From an uncultured Bacteroidota bacterium (GTDB lineage Bacteria; Bacteroidota; Bacteroidia; Bacteroidales; WCHB1-69), in contig CACXUB010000004.1 of NCBI GenBank assembly GCA_902770735.1, forward strand, positions 1 through 40,609: a DNA stretch of 40,609 nt, given 5' to 3'. The notes under the pieces were generated by a model. It was not told the DNA's origin. It saw only the letters and a program-made list of their open reading frames with translations, and made no database searches. The first letter of the stretch is position 1. The number at the start of each line of letters is the position of its first letter. Both the position numbers and the translations under genes were made by a program. Of this stretch, positions 33,804 to 40,516 are shown one piece after another.

Positions 33804-33915
33804 GACTTGGGACTTGGGACTTGGGACTTGAGACTTGGGACTTGGGACTTGAGACTTGAGACTTGGGACTTGAGACTTGGGACTTGAGACTTGGGACTTG
33901 AGACTTGAGACTTAG
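33804..33915 (+). repeat. Heptad array, sixteen in-register GACTTG(G/A) units
   Basis: Sixteen consecutive 7-bp units without a break (the last is GACTTAG), the longest array in the window. It directly abuts the ATG of the minus-strand gene, so the mRNA leader would consist of CAAGTC-type repeats up to the start codon. Confidence 0.98.
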
Positions 33916-33934
33916 TTAGAAAATAATTTCAAAT

Positions 33935-33968
33935 CCTAAGTCTAAAGTCTGAAGTCTAAAGTCTAATC
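33935..33968 (+). repeat. Heptad array, TCTAAAG-type units
   Basis: CTAAG, TCTAAAG, TCTGAAG, TCTAAAG, TCTAATC; it reaches the glnS stop codon (33968-33970 on minus). It belongs to the AAGTCTA family. Confidence 0.9.
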
Positions 33969-35599
33969 TATTGTTTCAAACTAACGGTCTTGTTGAACAC
34001 CAGTTTCTCCTCATTCGAATCCGGGTCGCAGTAGAAGTAGCCGATGCGCTCGAACTGGAAGTGCTTGATCGTGGAGGCTTTCTCGAAAGTAAGGCCTTCT
34101 TCCACCCAAGCTTGCTTGATTTCCAAAGAGTTAGGATTCAGATTATCGAGGAAAGTCTTGCCTTCTTCGCAGTCATCGGGGGCGGGGACACTGAAGAGGC
34201 GGTCGAAGAGGCGCACCTCAGCGGCTTTGGCGTGCTGCACCGGCACCCAGTGGATCGTCGCCTTCACCTTGCGGTTGCTGTCGGGCATACCACTCTTGGT
34301 CATCGGGTCGTACGTGCAGTGAATCTCGGTGATTTCGCCGTTCTCGTCCTTCACGATGTGCGTGCATTTGATGATGTACGCGTATTTCAGACGCACCTCG
34401 CGGTCGATGGAGAGGCGGTAGAATTTCTTGTCGGCGTTCTCGCGGAAATCGGCACGCTCGATCCACAACTCCTTGGCAAACGGAATCTTACGGGTTCCGG
34501 CGGCTTCATCTTCGGGATTATTCACGGCATCCATCATCTCCACCTGGTCCTCGGGATAGTTGTCGATGACGAGTTTCACCGGGTCGAGGACGGCCATCGT
34601 GCGGATGGCGGTCTTGTTGAGGTCCTCGCGGGCGCAGAACTCCAACAGGGAGACATCGATGATGTTGTCTCGCTTGGCCACGCCGACGGTCTCGGCGAAA
34701 TTGCGGATAGCCGCGGGCGTGTAACCGCGACGGCGCAGACCGCAGATGGTAGGCATACGAGGATCGTCCCAACCGTTAACGTAATGTTCCTTAACAAGTT
34801 GCAGCAGTTTGCGCTTGCTCATGATGGTGTAGTTGAGGTTGAGGCGCGCGAACTCGATCTGCTGCGGATGATGAATATGCAGTGCCTCGCAGAACCAGTC
34901 GTAGAGCGGGCGGTGCACTTCGAACTCCAAGGTGCAGATGGAGTGCGTGATACCCTCGATGGAGTCGCTCTGGCCGTGCGCGAAGTCGTACATCGGGTAG
35001 ATGCACCACTTGCTGCCGGTGCGGTGATGGTCGGCGTGCAGGATACGGTACATGATGGGGTCGCGGAAGTGCATGTTGGGCGACGCCATGTCGATCTTGG
35101 CGCGGAGCACACGGCTGCCGTCAGGGAACTCGCCCGCCTTCATGCGACGGAAGAGGTCGAGATTCTCCTCCACGGTGCGGTTACGGTAAGGGCTCTCCAC
35201 GCCCGGCGCGGTGGGCACTCCCCTGCCCTTGCTGATCTCCTCCTGCGTCTGGTCATCGACGTACGCGAGACCGTCCTGGATGAGCTGCTCGGCCCACAGG
35301 TACAGCTGGTCGAAATAGTCGGAAGCGTAATGCTCCTCAGCCCACTGGAAACCCAGCCATTTGATGTCGTCCCGGATGGAATCCACATATTCGGTGTCCT
35401 CCTTCACAGGATTGGTGTCGTCGAAACGCAGGTTGGTCTTGCCGCCGTATTTCTGAGCGATACCGAAGTTCAGACAGATGGACTTGGCGTGGCCGATATG
35501 CAGGTAGCCGTTCGGCTCCGGTGGAAATCGGGTATATACTTTCGCATCGTTTTTCCGGTTCTGGATGTCTTCTTCGATAATTTGCTCAATGAAATTCAT
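33968..35599 (-). CDS. glnS: Glutaminyl-tRNA synthetase
   Basis: The product has 543 residues. The class I signature HIGH occurs in [22 protein letters not shown], and the KMSKS-equivalent is [11 protein letters not shown]. The GlnRS-specific [18 protein letters not shown] follows the HIGH region, and the C-terminal anticodon-binding beta-barrels are present ([34 protein letters not shown]). The family is GlnRS rather than GluRS, so the organism charges glutamine directly. The -7 box (35636-35643) lies 36 bases upstream and is divergent from the next promoter. Confidence 0.97.
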   Translation of the reverse strand: MNFIEQIIEEDIQNRKNDAKVYTRFPPEPNGYLHIGHAKSICLNFGIAQKYGGKTNLRFDDTNPVKEDTEYVDSIRDDIKWLGFQWAEEHYASDYFDQLYLWAEQLIQDGLAYVDDQTQEEISKGRGVPTAPGVESPYRNRTVEENLDLFRRMKAGEFPDGSRVLRAKIDMASPNMHFRDPIMYRILHADHHRTGSKWCIYPMYDFAHGQSDSIEGITHSICTLEFEVHRPLYDWFCEALHIHHPQQIEFARLNLNYTIMSKRKLLQLVKEHYVNGWDDPRMPTICGLRRRGYTPAAIRNFAETVGVAKRDNIIDVSLLEFCAREDLNKTAIRTMAVLDPVKLVIDNYPEDQVEMMDAVNNPEDEAAGTRKIPFAKELWIERADFRENADKKFYRLSIDREVRLKYAYIIKCTHIVKDENGEITEIHCTYDPMTKSGMPDSNRKVKATIHWVPVQHAKAAEVRLFDRLFSVPAPDDCEEGKTFLDNLNPNSLEIKQAWVEEGLTFEKASTIKHFQFERIGYFYCDPDSNEEKLVFNKTVSLKQ

Positions 35600-35635
35600 A
35601 ATCTACTATATTTTATGTGGTAAAAAAACAAGCTG

Positions 35636-35643
35636 CAAAAATA
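35636..35643 (-). promoter_or_regulatory. -7 promoter box TATTTTTG for glnS
   Basis: It is followed by CAGC on the minus strand and precedes the ATG at 35599 by 36 bases. Confidence 0.8.
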
Positions 35644-35669
35644 CATTTTTTTTGGGCGAAAAAAAATTG

Positions 35670-35677
35670 TATCTTTG
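35670..35677 (+). promoter_or_regulatory. -7 promoter box TATCTTTG for the M49-like peptidase
   Basis: It is followed by CCC, 43 bases before ATG 35721, and diverges from the glnS box. Confidence 0.85.
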
Positions 35678-35720
35678 CCCTCGTAATTTTTTATCGAAAT
35701 AATCCTAAAATTCATCGAAT

Positions 35721-37367
35721 ATGAAAAAAGTTTCTACAATGATGGTGATGCTGGCCTGTATCGCCCTTCTTGCGTCATGCAAAAACAAGAAAACCGAGAC
35801 CCCGGCTGAGGAAACCAAGAGCGAACTCCAGCAAAAAGTCGAGGAATACGCCTATTTCGACCTCACCGCCGACCTCTCCAAACTGTCGGAGAGCGAACGG
35901 CAGCTGCTGCCCATCTTCTTCGAGATCGGTCAGATCATGGACGACCTCTTCTGGGAACAGACCTTCGGCGACAAGTCCATCCTCGACACCATCTCCGACC
36001 CGTGGATGAAGGACTACGCGATGATCAACTACGGCCCGTGGGACCGTCTTGACGGCGAGAAACCCTTCGTGCCTGGCTACGGCGAGCGTCCCGCGATGGG
36101 CAACTATTACCCGCAGGACATCACCAAGGCCGAATACGACGCCTTCGACGACCCGTTGAAAGCCTCCCATTACACGGTGCTCCGTCGCGACGAGAACGGA
36201 AAACTCATCACCGTCGGTTACTACGAAGCCTACAAGGAGAAACTCGACCGCGTGTGCGAACTCCTCGACAAAGCCATTGAAATCACCGACAACCCCACCA
36301 TGAAGAAATATCTCGTCGAACGCAAGAAATCCTTGCAAACCAACGACTACTTCCCCAGCGACATGGCCTGGATGGACCTCAAAGACTCCAACCTCGACTT
36401 CGTGTTCGGCCCGATCGAGAACTACGACGACGGCCTAAATTCCGTGAAGACCTCCTGGGAAGCCTTTGTGCTCGTGAAAGACGTCGATGCCAGCGCCAAA
36501 TTGGACAAATTCGTGAAGATGCTTCCCCAGCTGCAACGCGAACTGCCCTGCGACCCCCTGCATAAAACGTATGTCCCCGGCACCACCTGCGACATGAACC
36601 TCTACGATGTGGTCTTCTACGGCGGCGACTGCAACGCGGCCGGCAAGACCATTGCCATCAACCTGCCCAACGACGACAACGTGCAGGCCAAGAAAGGCTC
36701 CCGCCGCTTTCAGCTCCGCAACGCCATGCAGGCCAAGTTCGACAAGATCATGAAACCCATCGGCGAAATTGTCATCGAACCGTCCGAACAAGATCATATC
36801 ACCTTCGACGCCTTCTTCTGGAACGTCACCTTCCATGAGGTGGCTCACGGTTTGGGCGTGAAGCAGACCATCAACGGCAAAGGCTCCGTGGATGAGGCCA
36901 TGCAGACCGAAAACTCCAGTTGGGAAGAGGCCAAGGCCGATATCGTGGGTCTGAACCTCGTGCTCAACCTCATTGACAAGGGCGAAATCACTGACATCTC
37001 CGTGGAGGACGCCATCACCACCTACATCGTCGGTCTGCTGCGCTCCGTGCGTTTCGGCGCCTCCGAGGCCCACGGTATCGCCAACATGATGTGCTACAAC
37101 TACCTCTTCGAGAACGGCGCTTTCACCCGCAACGGAAACGAAACCTATCACATCAACTACGACAAGGCCCGCAAGGCCATGGAAGGTTGGATCGCCCTGA
37201 TTCTCAAGACCCAGGCCGAAGGCGACTTCGAGTTCGCACAGCAATACAGCAAGGACAACGGCACCATCAAGGCCGACCTGCAGAAAGACCTCGACCGCAT
37301 CAACAAGTCCGGCATCCCCAGAGACATCCGGTTCAATCAAGGACTTGACGTACTGGGAATCAAATAG
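35721..37367 (+). CDS. M49-like (dipeptidyl-peptidase III-type) metallopeptidase lipoprotein
   Basis: The product has 548 residues. A lipoprotein signal is visible: MVMLACIALLASC, with the lipobox LASC at the cleavage site followed by charged KNKK. The zinc site is TFHEVAHGLG (H372, E373, H376), and the third ligand motif EEAKAD (402-407) lies 29 residues later, as in M49 peptidases. Classic M49 enzymes have the six-residue HEXXGH motif; here it is the five-residue HEXXH, a variant known from some bacterial DPP III-like enzymes. The function, release of dipeptides from peptides at the cell envelope, is inferred from family. recF follows after a repeat-filled 112-bp gap. Confidence 0.88.
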   Translation: MKKVSTMMVMLACIALLASCKNKKTETPAEETKSELQQKVEEYAYFDLTADLSKLSESERQLLPIFFEIGQIMDDLFWEQTFGDKSILDTISDPWMKDYAMINYGPWDRLDGEKPFVPGYGERPAMGNYYPQDITKAEYDAFDDPLKASHYTVLRRDENGKLITVGYYEAYKEKLDRVCELLDKAIEITDNPTMKKYLVERKKSLQTNDYFPSDMAWMDLKDSNLDFVFGPIENYDDGLNSVKTSWEAFVLVKDVDASAKLDKFVKMLPQLQRELPCDPLHKTYVPGTTCDMNLYDVVFYGGDCNAAGKTIAINLPNDDNVQAKKGSRRFQLRNAMQAKFDKIMKPIGEIVIEPSEQDHITFDAFFWNVTFHEVAHGLGVKQTINGKGSVDEAMQTENSSWEEAKADIVGLNLVLNLIDKGEITDISVEDAITTYIVGLLRSVRFGASEAHGIANMMCYNYLFENGAFTRNGNETYHINYDKARKAMEGWIALILKTQAEGDFEFAQQYSKDNGTIKADLQKDLDRINKSGIPRDIRFNQGLDVLGIK

Positions 37368-37456
37368 TGGCTATTAACTTTTGGCTATTAGCTTTTGGCT
37401 ATTAGCTATTAGCTTTTTAAAGGCCAACAGCCAATAGCTAACAGCTAATAGCCAAA
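37368..37456. repeat. Inverted repeat array, GGCTATTAGC units (period 14) head to head
   Basis: The left half (37368-37416) has GGCTATTARCTTTT 14-mers; the right half (37421-37456) has the reverse complement. TTTGGCTATTAGCT at 37380-37393 and again at 37394-37407 is a perfect 14-bp inverted match to 37443-37456. It can form a long hairpin between the M49 gene and recF. Confidence 0.93.
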
Positions 37457-37479
37457 CTTGTAAGAACTATTAGCTCCAA

Positions 37480-38616
37480 ATGTATCTTAAAAGTATTCAA
37501 CTCACTAATTTCAAGAACTACACCGAAGCCTCCTTCACGTTCGACAGCAACGTGAACGGCATCGTGGGGGCGAACGGCAGCGGCAAGACTAACCTGCTGG
37601 ACGCCATCCACTACCTGTCGTTCGGGAAAAGCTGTTTCTCGGCGAAGGACGTGAGCTCGGTGCGGTTAGGCACCGACTTCTTCGCCCTGCACGGCGATTT
37701 CGCGGACGAGGAATCCGGAAACACCACGCAGGTGAGCTGCGTCTATAAAAACGGAACCAAGTCACTGAAAGCCAACAAGAAGGAATACGACCGGCTGAGC
37801 GACCATGTGGGTCTCTTCCCCGTGGTGATGGTCTCGCCCTACGACAGCGACATCATCAACGACGGCAACGAGGTGCGCCGCCGCTTCTTCGACAAGATCA
37901 TCTCGCAGTTCGACAAAATCTACCTCCAACACCTGATCCACTACAAGAAACTGCTGCAGCAACGCAACGCCGTGCTCCGACAGCAGCACGAAACCGGCCA
38001 TGCCGATTATTCGTTACTCCAAGTAATTGATTTACAATTGATTGAAGACGGAAATTTACTTTTCCAGCATCGGCGACAGTTTATCGAAGACATCCGACCG
38101 ATGTTCCTCAGTCACTACAAGCAATTGTCGCAGGGCAGCGAGACGGTTGAAGTCCGATACGAGTCCGGACTGACGGAAATGACATTCCGCGAGGGGTTGG
38201 AGAAATCGCTCGCGGCGGACGCCAAATGCGGGTTCACGACTTTCGGGGTGCACAAGGACGACTACGAGTTCACCATCGACGGACAGCCGGTGAAGCATTT
38301 CGGGTCGCAGGGGCAGCAGAAGTCGTTCTCGTTGGCTCTACGGCTGTCGCAGTTCGACTACGCCTTTGCCTACAACAAACGCAAGCCGATCCTGCTGTTG
38401 GACGACATTTTCGACAAACTGGACCGGAACCGCATCACCGAGCTGCTGAACATGGTGGGGCAGGAGCATTTCGGGCAGGTTTTCATCTCCGACACCGACG
38501 AAAACCGGGTGCGGGCGATTTTAGGCGAGCACGGCATCGCACACCAGATTTTCGAAATAAAGCGCGGCGAAAAACCCGAAAAACAGCCAAAAATCGACGA
38601 CTTTATTCCCGAATAG
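37480..38616 (+). CDS. recF: DNA replication and repair protein RecF
   Basis: RecF loads RecA at gapped DNA together with RecO and RecR. The product has 378 residues. Signatures: N-terminal YLKSIQLTNFKNY, Walker A GANGSGKTNLLDAI (31-44), SPYDSDIINDG, RRRFFDKIISQFD, the ABC signature FGSQGQQKSFSLALRL and Walker B PILLLDDIFDKLD, ending in QVFISDTDE. This is the complete SMC-like RecF layout. The gene is not beside dnaA/dnaN here; instead it follows the M49 gene and precedes two tRNA genes. Confidence 0.96.
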   Translation: MYLKSIQLTNFKNYTEASFTFDSNVNGIVGANGSGKTNLLDAIHYLSFGKSCFSAKDVSSVRLGTDFFALHGDFADEESGNTTQVSCVYKNGTKSLKANKKEYDRLSDHVGLFPVVMVSPYDSDIINDGNEVRRRFFDKIISQFDKIYLQHLIHYKKLLQQRNAVLRQQHETGHADYSLLQVIDLQLIEDGNLLFQHRRQFIEDIRPMFLSHYKQLSQGSETVEVRYESGLTEMTFREGLEKSLAADAKCGFTTFGVHKDDYEFTIDGQPVKHFGSQGQQKSFSLALRLSQFDYAFAYNKRKPILLLDDIFDKLDRNRITELLNMVGQEHFGQVFISDTDENRVRAILGEHGIAHQIFEIKRGEKPEKQPKIDDFIPE

Positions 38617-38694
38617 AAAAAATTATTATTCAACCCATTGAATATCAATGAGAAAAAATCAAAAAAGAGTTGATGGAGTATAACGAAAAAAGTG

Positions 38695-38702
38695 TAATTT
38701 TG
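38695..38702 (+). promoter_or_regulatory. -7 promoter box TAATTTTG for the tRNA-Pro/tRNA-Arg transcript
   Basis: It is followed by CCG, 11 bases before tRNA-Pro, with a TTG at 38670-38672 at roughly the -33 position. Confidence 0.8.
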
Positions 38703-38713
38703 CCGCCGGAAAA

Positions 38714-38788
38714 CGGGATATAGCGTAGTCCGGTTATCGCGCCTGCTTTGGGAGCAGGAGGTCGCCTGTTCGAATCAGGCTATCCCGA
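38714..38788 (+). tRNA. tRNA-Pro (anticodon TGG)
   Basis: Acceptor CGGGATA (38714-38720) pairs with TATCCCG (38781-38787), and A38788 is the discriminator. The anticodon arm CCTGC-TTTGGGA-GCAGG gives anticodon TGG. The T arm is GCCTG-TTCGAAT-CAGGC. CCA is not encoded. Confidence 0.97.
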
Positions 38789-38805
38789 CTGGGCTAAGCG
38801 CCAAC

Positions 38806-38879
38806 GGTTCCGTAGCTCAACTGGATAGAGCAGCTGCCTTCTAAGCAGCAGGTTCTGCGTTCGAGTCGCAGCGGAATCA
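38806..38879 (+). tRNA. tRNA-Arg (anticodon TCT)
   Basis: Acceptor GGTTCCG (38806-38812) pairs with CGGAATC (38872-38878) with one G-T pair, and A38879 is the discriminator. The anticodon arm GCTGC-CTTCTAA-GCAGC gives TCT. The T arm is CTGCG-TTCGAGT-CGCAG. CCA is not encoded. It lies 17 bases after tRNA-Pro and shares its promoter. Confidence 0.97.
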
Positions 38880-38880
38880 C

Positions 38881-38919
38881 AAAAAAAGCACTTGCAAATC
38901 GTTTGCAAGTGCTTTTTTT
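38881..38919 (+). terminator. Strong intrinsic terminator after the tRNA genes
   Basis: A perfect 18-bp stem (38881-38898 with 38902-38919; GC core GCACTTGC/GCAAGTGC) closes on a 3-base loop, with flanking A and T runs. It can work in both directions. Confidence 0.97.
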
Positions 38920-39028
38920 TGGTGTGCTAATGATCCGCAAGGTCGATCGATATAATCTGTTACAACAAAAAATATCAACAAGCTGCAACCTTTTGGACTT
39001 TTTGTGTCCTATGAATAGATAAAAGAAT

Positions 39029-39036
39029 TAATTTTG
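39029..39036 (+). promoter_or_regulatory. -7 promoter box TAATTTTG in repeat copy 1
   Basis: It is followed by CAGC, 21 bases before the short ORF start at 39058. The nearest upstream TTG (39002-39004) is 24 bases away, a little long for the usual spacing. Confidence 0.65.
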
Positions 39037-39057
39037 CAGCGTTGTTTGCTTATCTTG

Positions 39058-39105
39058 ATGTTTAACGGACTTCGCGCCAAGGTCGGCGGCAACACGAAGA
39101 AGTAA
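39058..39105 (+). CDS. 15-residue peptide ORF in repeat copy 1
   Basis: ATG to TAA encodes MFNGLRAKVGGNTKK. The GC content and G/C-ending codons stand out in an AT-rich leader. The second copy (40448-40495) keeps the frame, start, stop and length and differs at two residues only (A7T, T13A). It is the first ORF after the promoter box and stops 60 bases before the secreted-protein gene, so it may be a leader peptide. No homolog is known to me. It could also be a relic of a coding sequence caught in the repeat. Confidence 0.5.
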   Translation: MFNGLRAKVGGNTKK

Positions 39106-39165
39106 AAAATAGAAGTCCCCTAGCAACTCGGTTCCCATTAAATCCAAATCAAAAATCAAAGTGAA

Positions 39166-40017
39166 ATGAGCAGGATGATTTCAACATTTGTCATAAGTTT
39201 TTTCTTATTCCTTGTCACTATTGTTTCTTGTACTGCCCAAACTGTAATTGGAACGTTTTCTGACACAGTATATCTCCTGTCCGTCTTCCATAACTCAGGC
39301 CAAAAAGATAACAAGGCTGAAAATTATTACTGTGCTGTGCTTTTAGACAAGGAATCCGAGATTGAGAGTTTTCTCCCTTTGAAAACGACGAAATATGTGT
39401 ACGTGCCTTGTGACACGTCAGACATTATGGTTAAAAAAAATTGGTATGTCGAAACGGATGCCAAAACAGAAAAACGAATATCCGAAGAGGTTGAAAACCA
39501 TTTTATTGCCAACTCCTGCATTGGTGGCGGTATGGCCATTTTCAATGCATGTGGCCAATACTTGGATGGTAAAGACAAAACTGCCCCATACTACTCTTTT
39601 ATGACAGACACCTTATTCAAGTCCAAAGCATTAAGAAAACATAGCACAGAACCAGATATGTTAATGGGAGAAATAACAGACCCTCTTGTCACAGGGGGAT
39701 TAATGATTGGGTGGTGCGACAGTGACACTCCACTTGGTAATTGGGAATTTGACTATGAGGAGAAAGGAACATACTTTAAGCTGTTCAAGTTAGAGGTGGA
39801 TTATCTTTTGTTTGACGACCCGAACACAAGCGTTTTGGGCAGATCTTACGAATGGACTATTTTTCCAGGAATAGGAAAATATGACGGCGTTCAAAATGTC
39901 AGACTGTTGTTAGGGGATGTCGGGAGTCCATTTATATCCCATTTGGAGGTCATTTTCAAGGACGGCAAGATTCTGACAGCGTTGCCATATAGTGTCAAAA
40001 ATTTAACCAAAGAGTAA
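39166..40017 (+). CDS. Secreted protein or lipoprotein of unknown function
   Basis: The product has 283 residues. The N-terminus is a signal sequence (MISTFVISFFLFLVTIVSCTAQT), with either a lipobox-like TIVSC or a signal peptidase I site near TAQ. The mature part is mixed and soluble, with no transmembrane segment; NSCIGGGMAIFNACGQYLDG, TGGLMIGWCDSDTPLGNWEFDY and YEWTIFPGIG are notable but match no family that I recognise. The gene is much more AT-rich than the core genes, indicating recent acquisition. It lies just downstream of repeat copy 1, and another short signal-peptide gene lies likewise behind copy 2. ATG 39175 is an alternative start. Confidence 0.75.
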   Translation: MSRMISTFVISFFLFLVTIVSCTAQTVIGTFSDTVYLLSVFHNSGQKDNKAENYYCAVLLDKESEIESFLPLKTTKYVYVPCDTSDIMVKKNWYVETDAKTEKRISEEVENHFIANSCIGGGMAIFNACGQYLDGKDKTAPYYSFMTDTLFKSKALRKHSTEPDMLMGEITDPLVTGGLMIGWCDSDTPLGNWEFDYEEKGTYFKLFKLEVDYLLFDDPNTSVLGRSYEWTIFPGIGKYDGVQNVRLLLGDVGSPFISHLEVIFKDGKILTALPYSVKNLTKE

Positions 40018-40113
40018 AAAGTTGTCATGGTTGTCCCCGTTGTCGTCAAAAAACAGCCCGTTGTCTCCTCAACCCGAAAATAATTGTATCTCTTGCGGCG
40101 AAAATCCACCGTT

Positions 40114-40173
40114 ATGAAATACCCTATCGGCATACAGACATTCTCGGAAATTATCAATAAAGAATACCTTTAG
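40114..40173 (+). pseudogene. 5' remnant of an AAA-ATPase-like / PD-(D/E)XK family gene
   Basis: Twenty codons encode MKYPIGIQTFSEIINKEYL and a TAG. This is the N-terminus of the large Bacteroidetes AAA-ATPase-like family, which normally continues with YVDKT and a Walker A about 20 residues further on. Here the frame stops exactly where GGGGACTTCT (40173-40182) begins, and no later part of the gene is present. A degenerate promoter-like TATCTCTTGCGG lies 20-30 bases upstream. It is read as a gene truncated by insertion or recombination. Confidence 0.7.
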
Positions 40174-40418
40174 GGGACTTCTAATTATTCCTAACTGATT
40201 ACCCGTTAATTACAGACAAAAGCCTCCACAAATAGACTTCTAAATCCAGTTTTGGCCAGCCGTCTTTGAACCTTAATCTGTGTCGTTACGAACAAGCGAC
40301 ACGTCTTTGGACAAATTAACTGATTTAAATTCAAATAGTTAAACAAACATAAACAAAAAAATTATCAACAAGCTGCAACCTTTTGGACTTTTTGTGTACT
40401 ATGAATAGATAAAAGAAT

Positions 40419-40426
40419 TAATTTTG
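40419..40426 (+). promoter_or_regulatory. -7 promoter box TAATTTTG in repeat copy 2
   Basis: Identical to copy 1 and followed by CAGC, 21 bases before the second short ORF. Confidence 0.65.
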
Positions 40427-40447
40427 CAGCGTTGTTTGCTTATCTTG

Positions 40448-40495
40448 ATGTTTAACGGACTTCGCACCAAGGTCGGCGGCAACGCGAAGAAGTAA
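40448..40495 (+). CDS. 15-residue peptide ORF in repeat copy 2
   Basis: It encodes MFNGLRTKVGGNAKK. Both differences from copy 1 are first-position changes (GCC to ACC and ACG to GCG), swapping Ala and Thr at positions 7 and 13 while leaving frame and length intact. The downstream gene starts 21 bases after its stop. Confidence 0.5.
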   Translation: MFNGLRTKVGGNAKK

Positions 40496-40516
40496 AAAAT
40501 AGAAGTCCCCATACGA

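Larger units (their letters stand above)
38973..39120 (+). repeat. 148-bp direct repeat, copy 1 (promoter plus 15-codon ORF plus leader)
   Basis: It matches 40363-40510 base for base except for three substitutions and no gaps (offset 1390). It contains a -7 box (39029-39036), the short ORF 39058-39105 and an end in AGAAGTCCCC. It precedes the secreted-protein gene at 39166 by 45 bases. Confidence 0.97.
40173..40510. mobile_element. MITE-like segment bounded by 10-bp inverted repeats
   Basis: GGGGACTTCT (40173-40182) and AGAAGTCCCC (40501-40510) are exact reverse complements. The segment contains a GTGTCG/CGACAC hairpin (40280-40285 with 40297-40302) and all of 148-bp repeat copy 2, and it interrupts the AAA-ATPase remnant. 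No target duplication is evident and no transposase is encoded. Copy 1 has only the right-hand end. That it moves as a unit is inference. Confidence 0.4.
40363..40510 (+). repeat. 148-bp direct repeat, copy 2
   Basis: It is the same module as 38973-39120, with a -7 box TAATTTTG at 40419-40426, ending 6 bases before the ATG of the next signal-peptide gene. Confidence 0.97.

Noticed and set aside
33804..33915. CRISPR-like array
   Set aside because: Units are 7 bp with no spacers and no cas genes in the window; it is a simple tandem heptad array.
33971..35623. 550-codon open frame opposite glnS
   Set aside because: Full antisense shadow of a complete GlnRS gene, with no recognisable domain.
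38973..39120. Integron attC site or cassette array
   Set aside because: A GTTTAAC-like string and imperfect dyad are present, but no GTTRRRY partner, no integrase, and the repeat carries a promoter at the 5' side of each gene, unlike attC.
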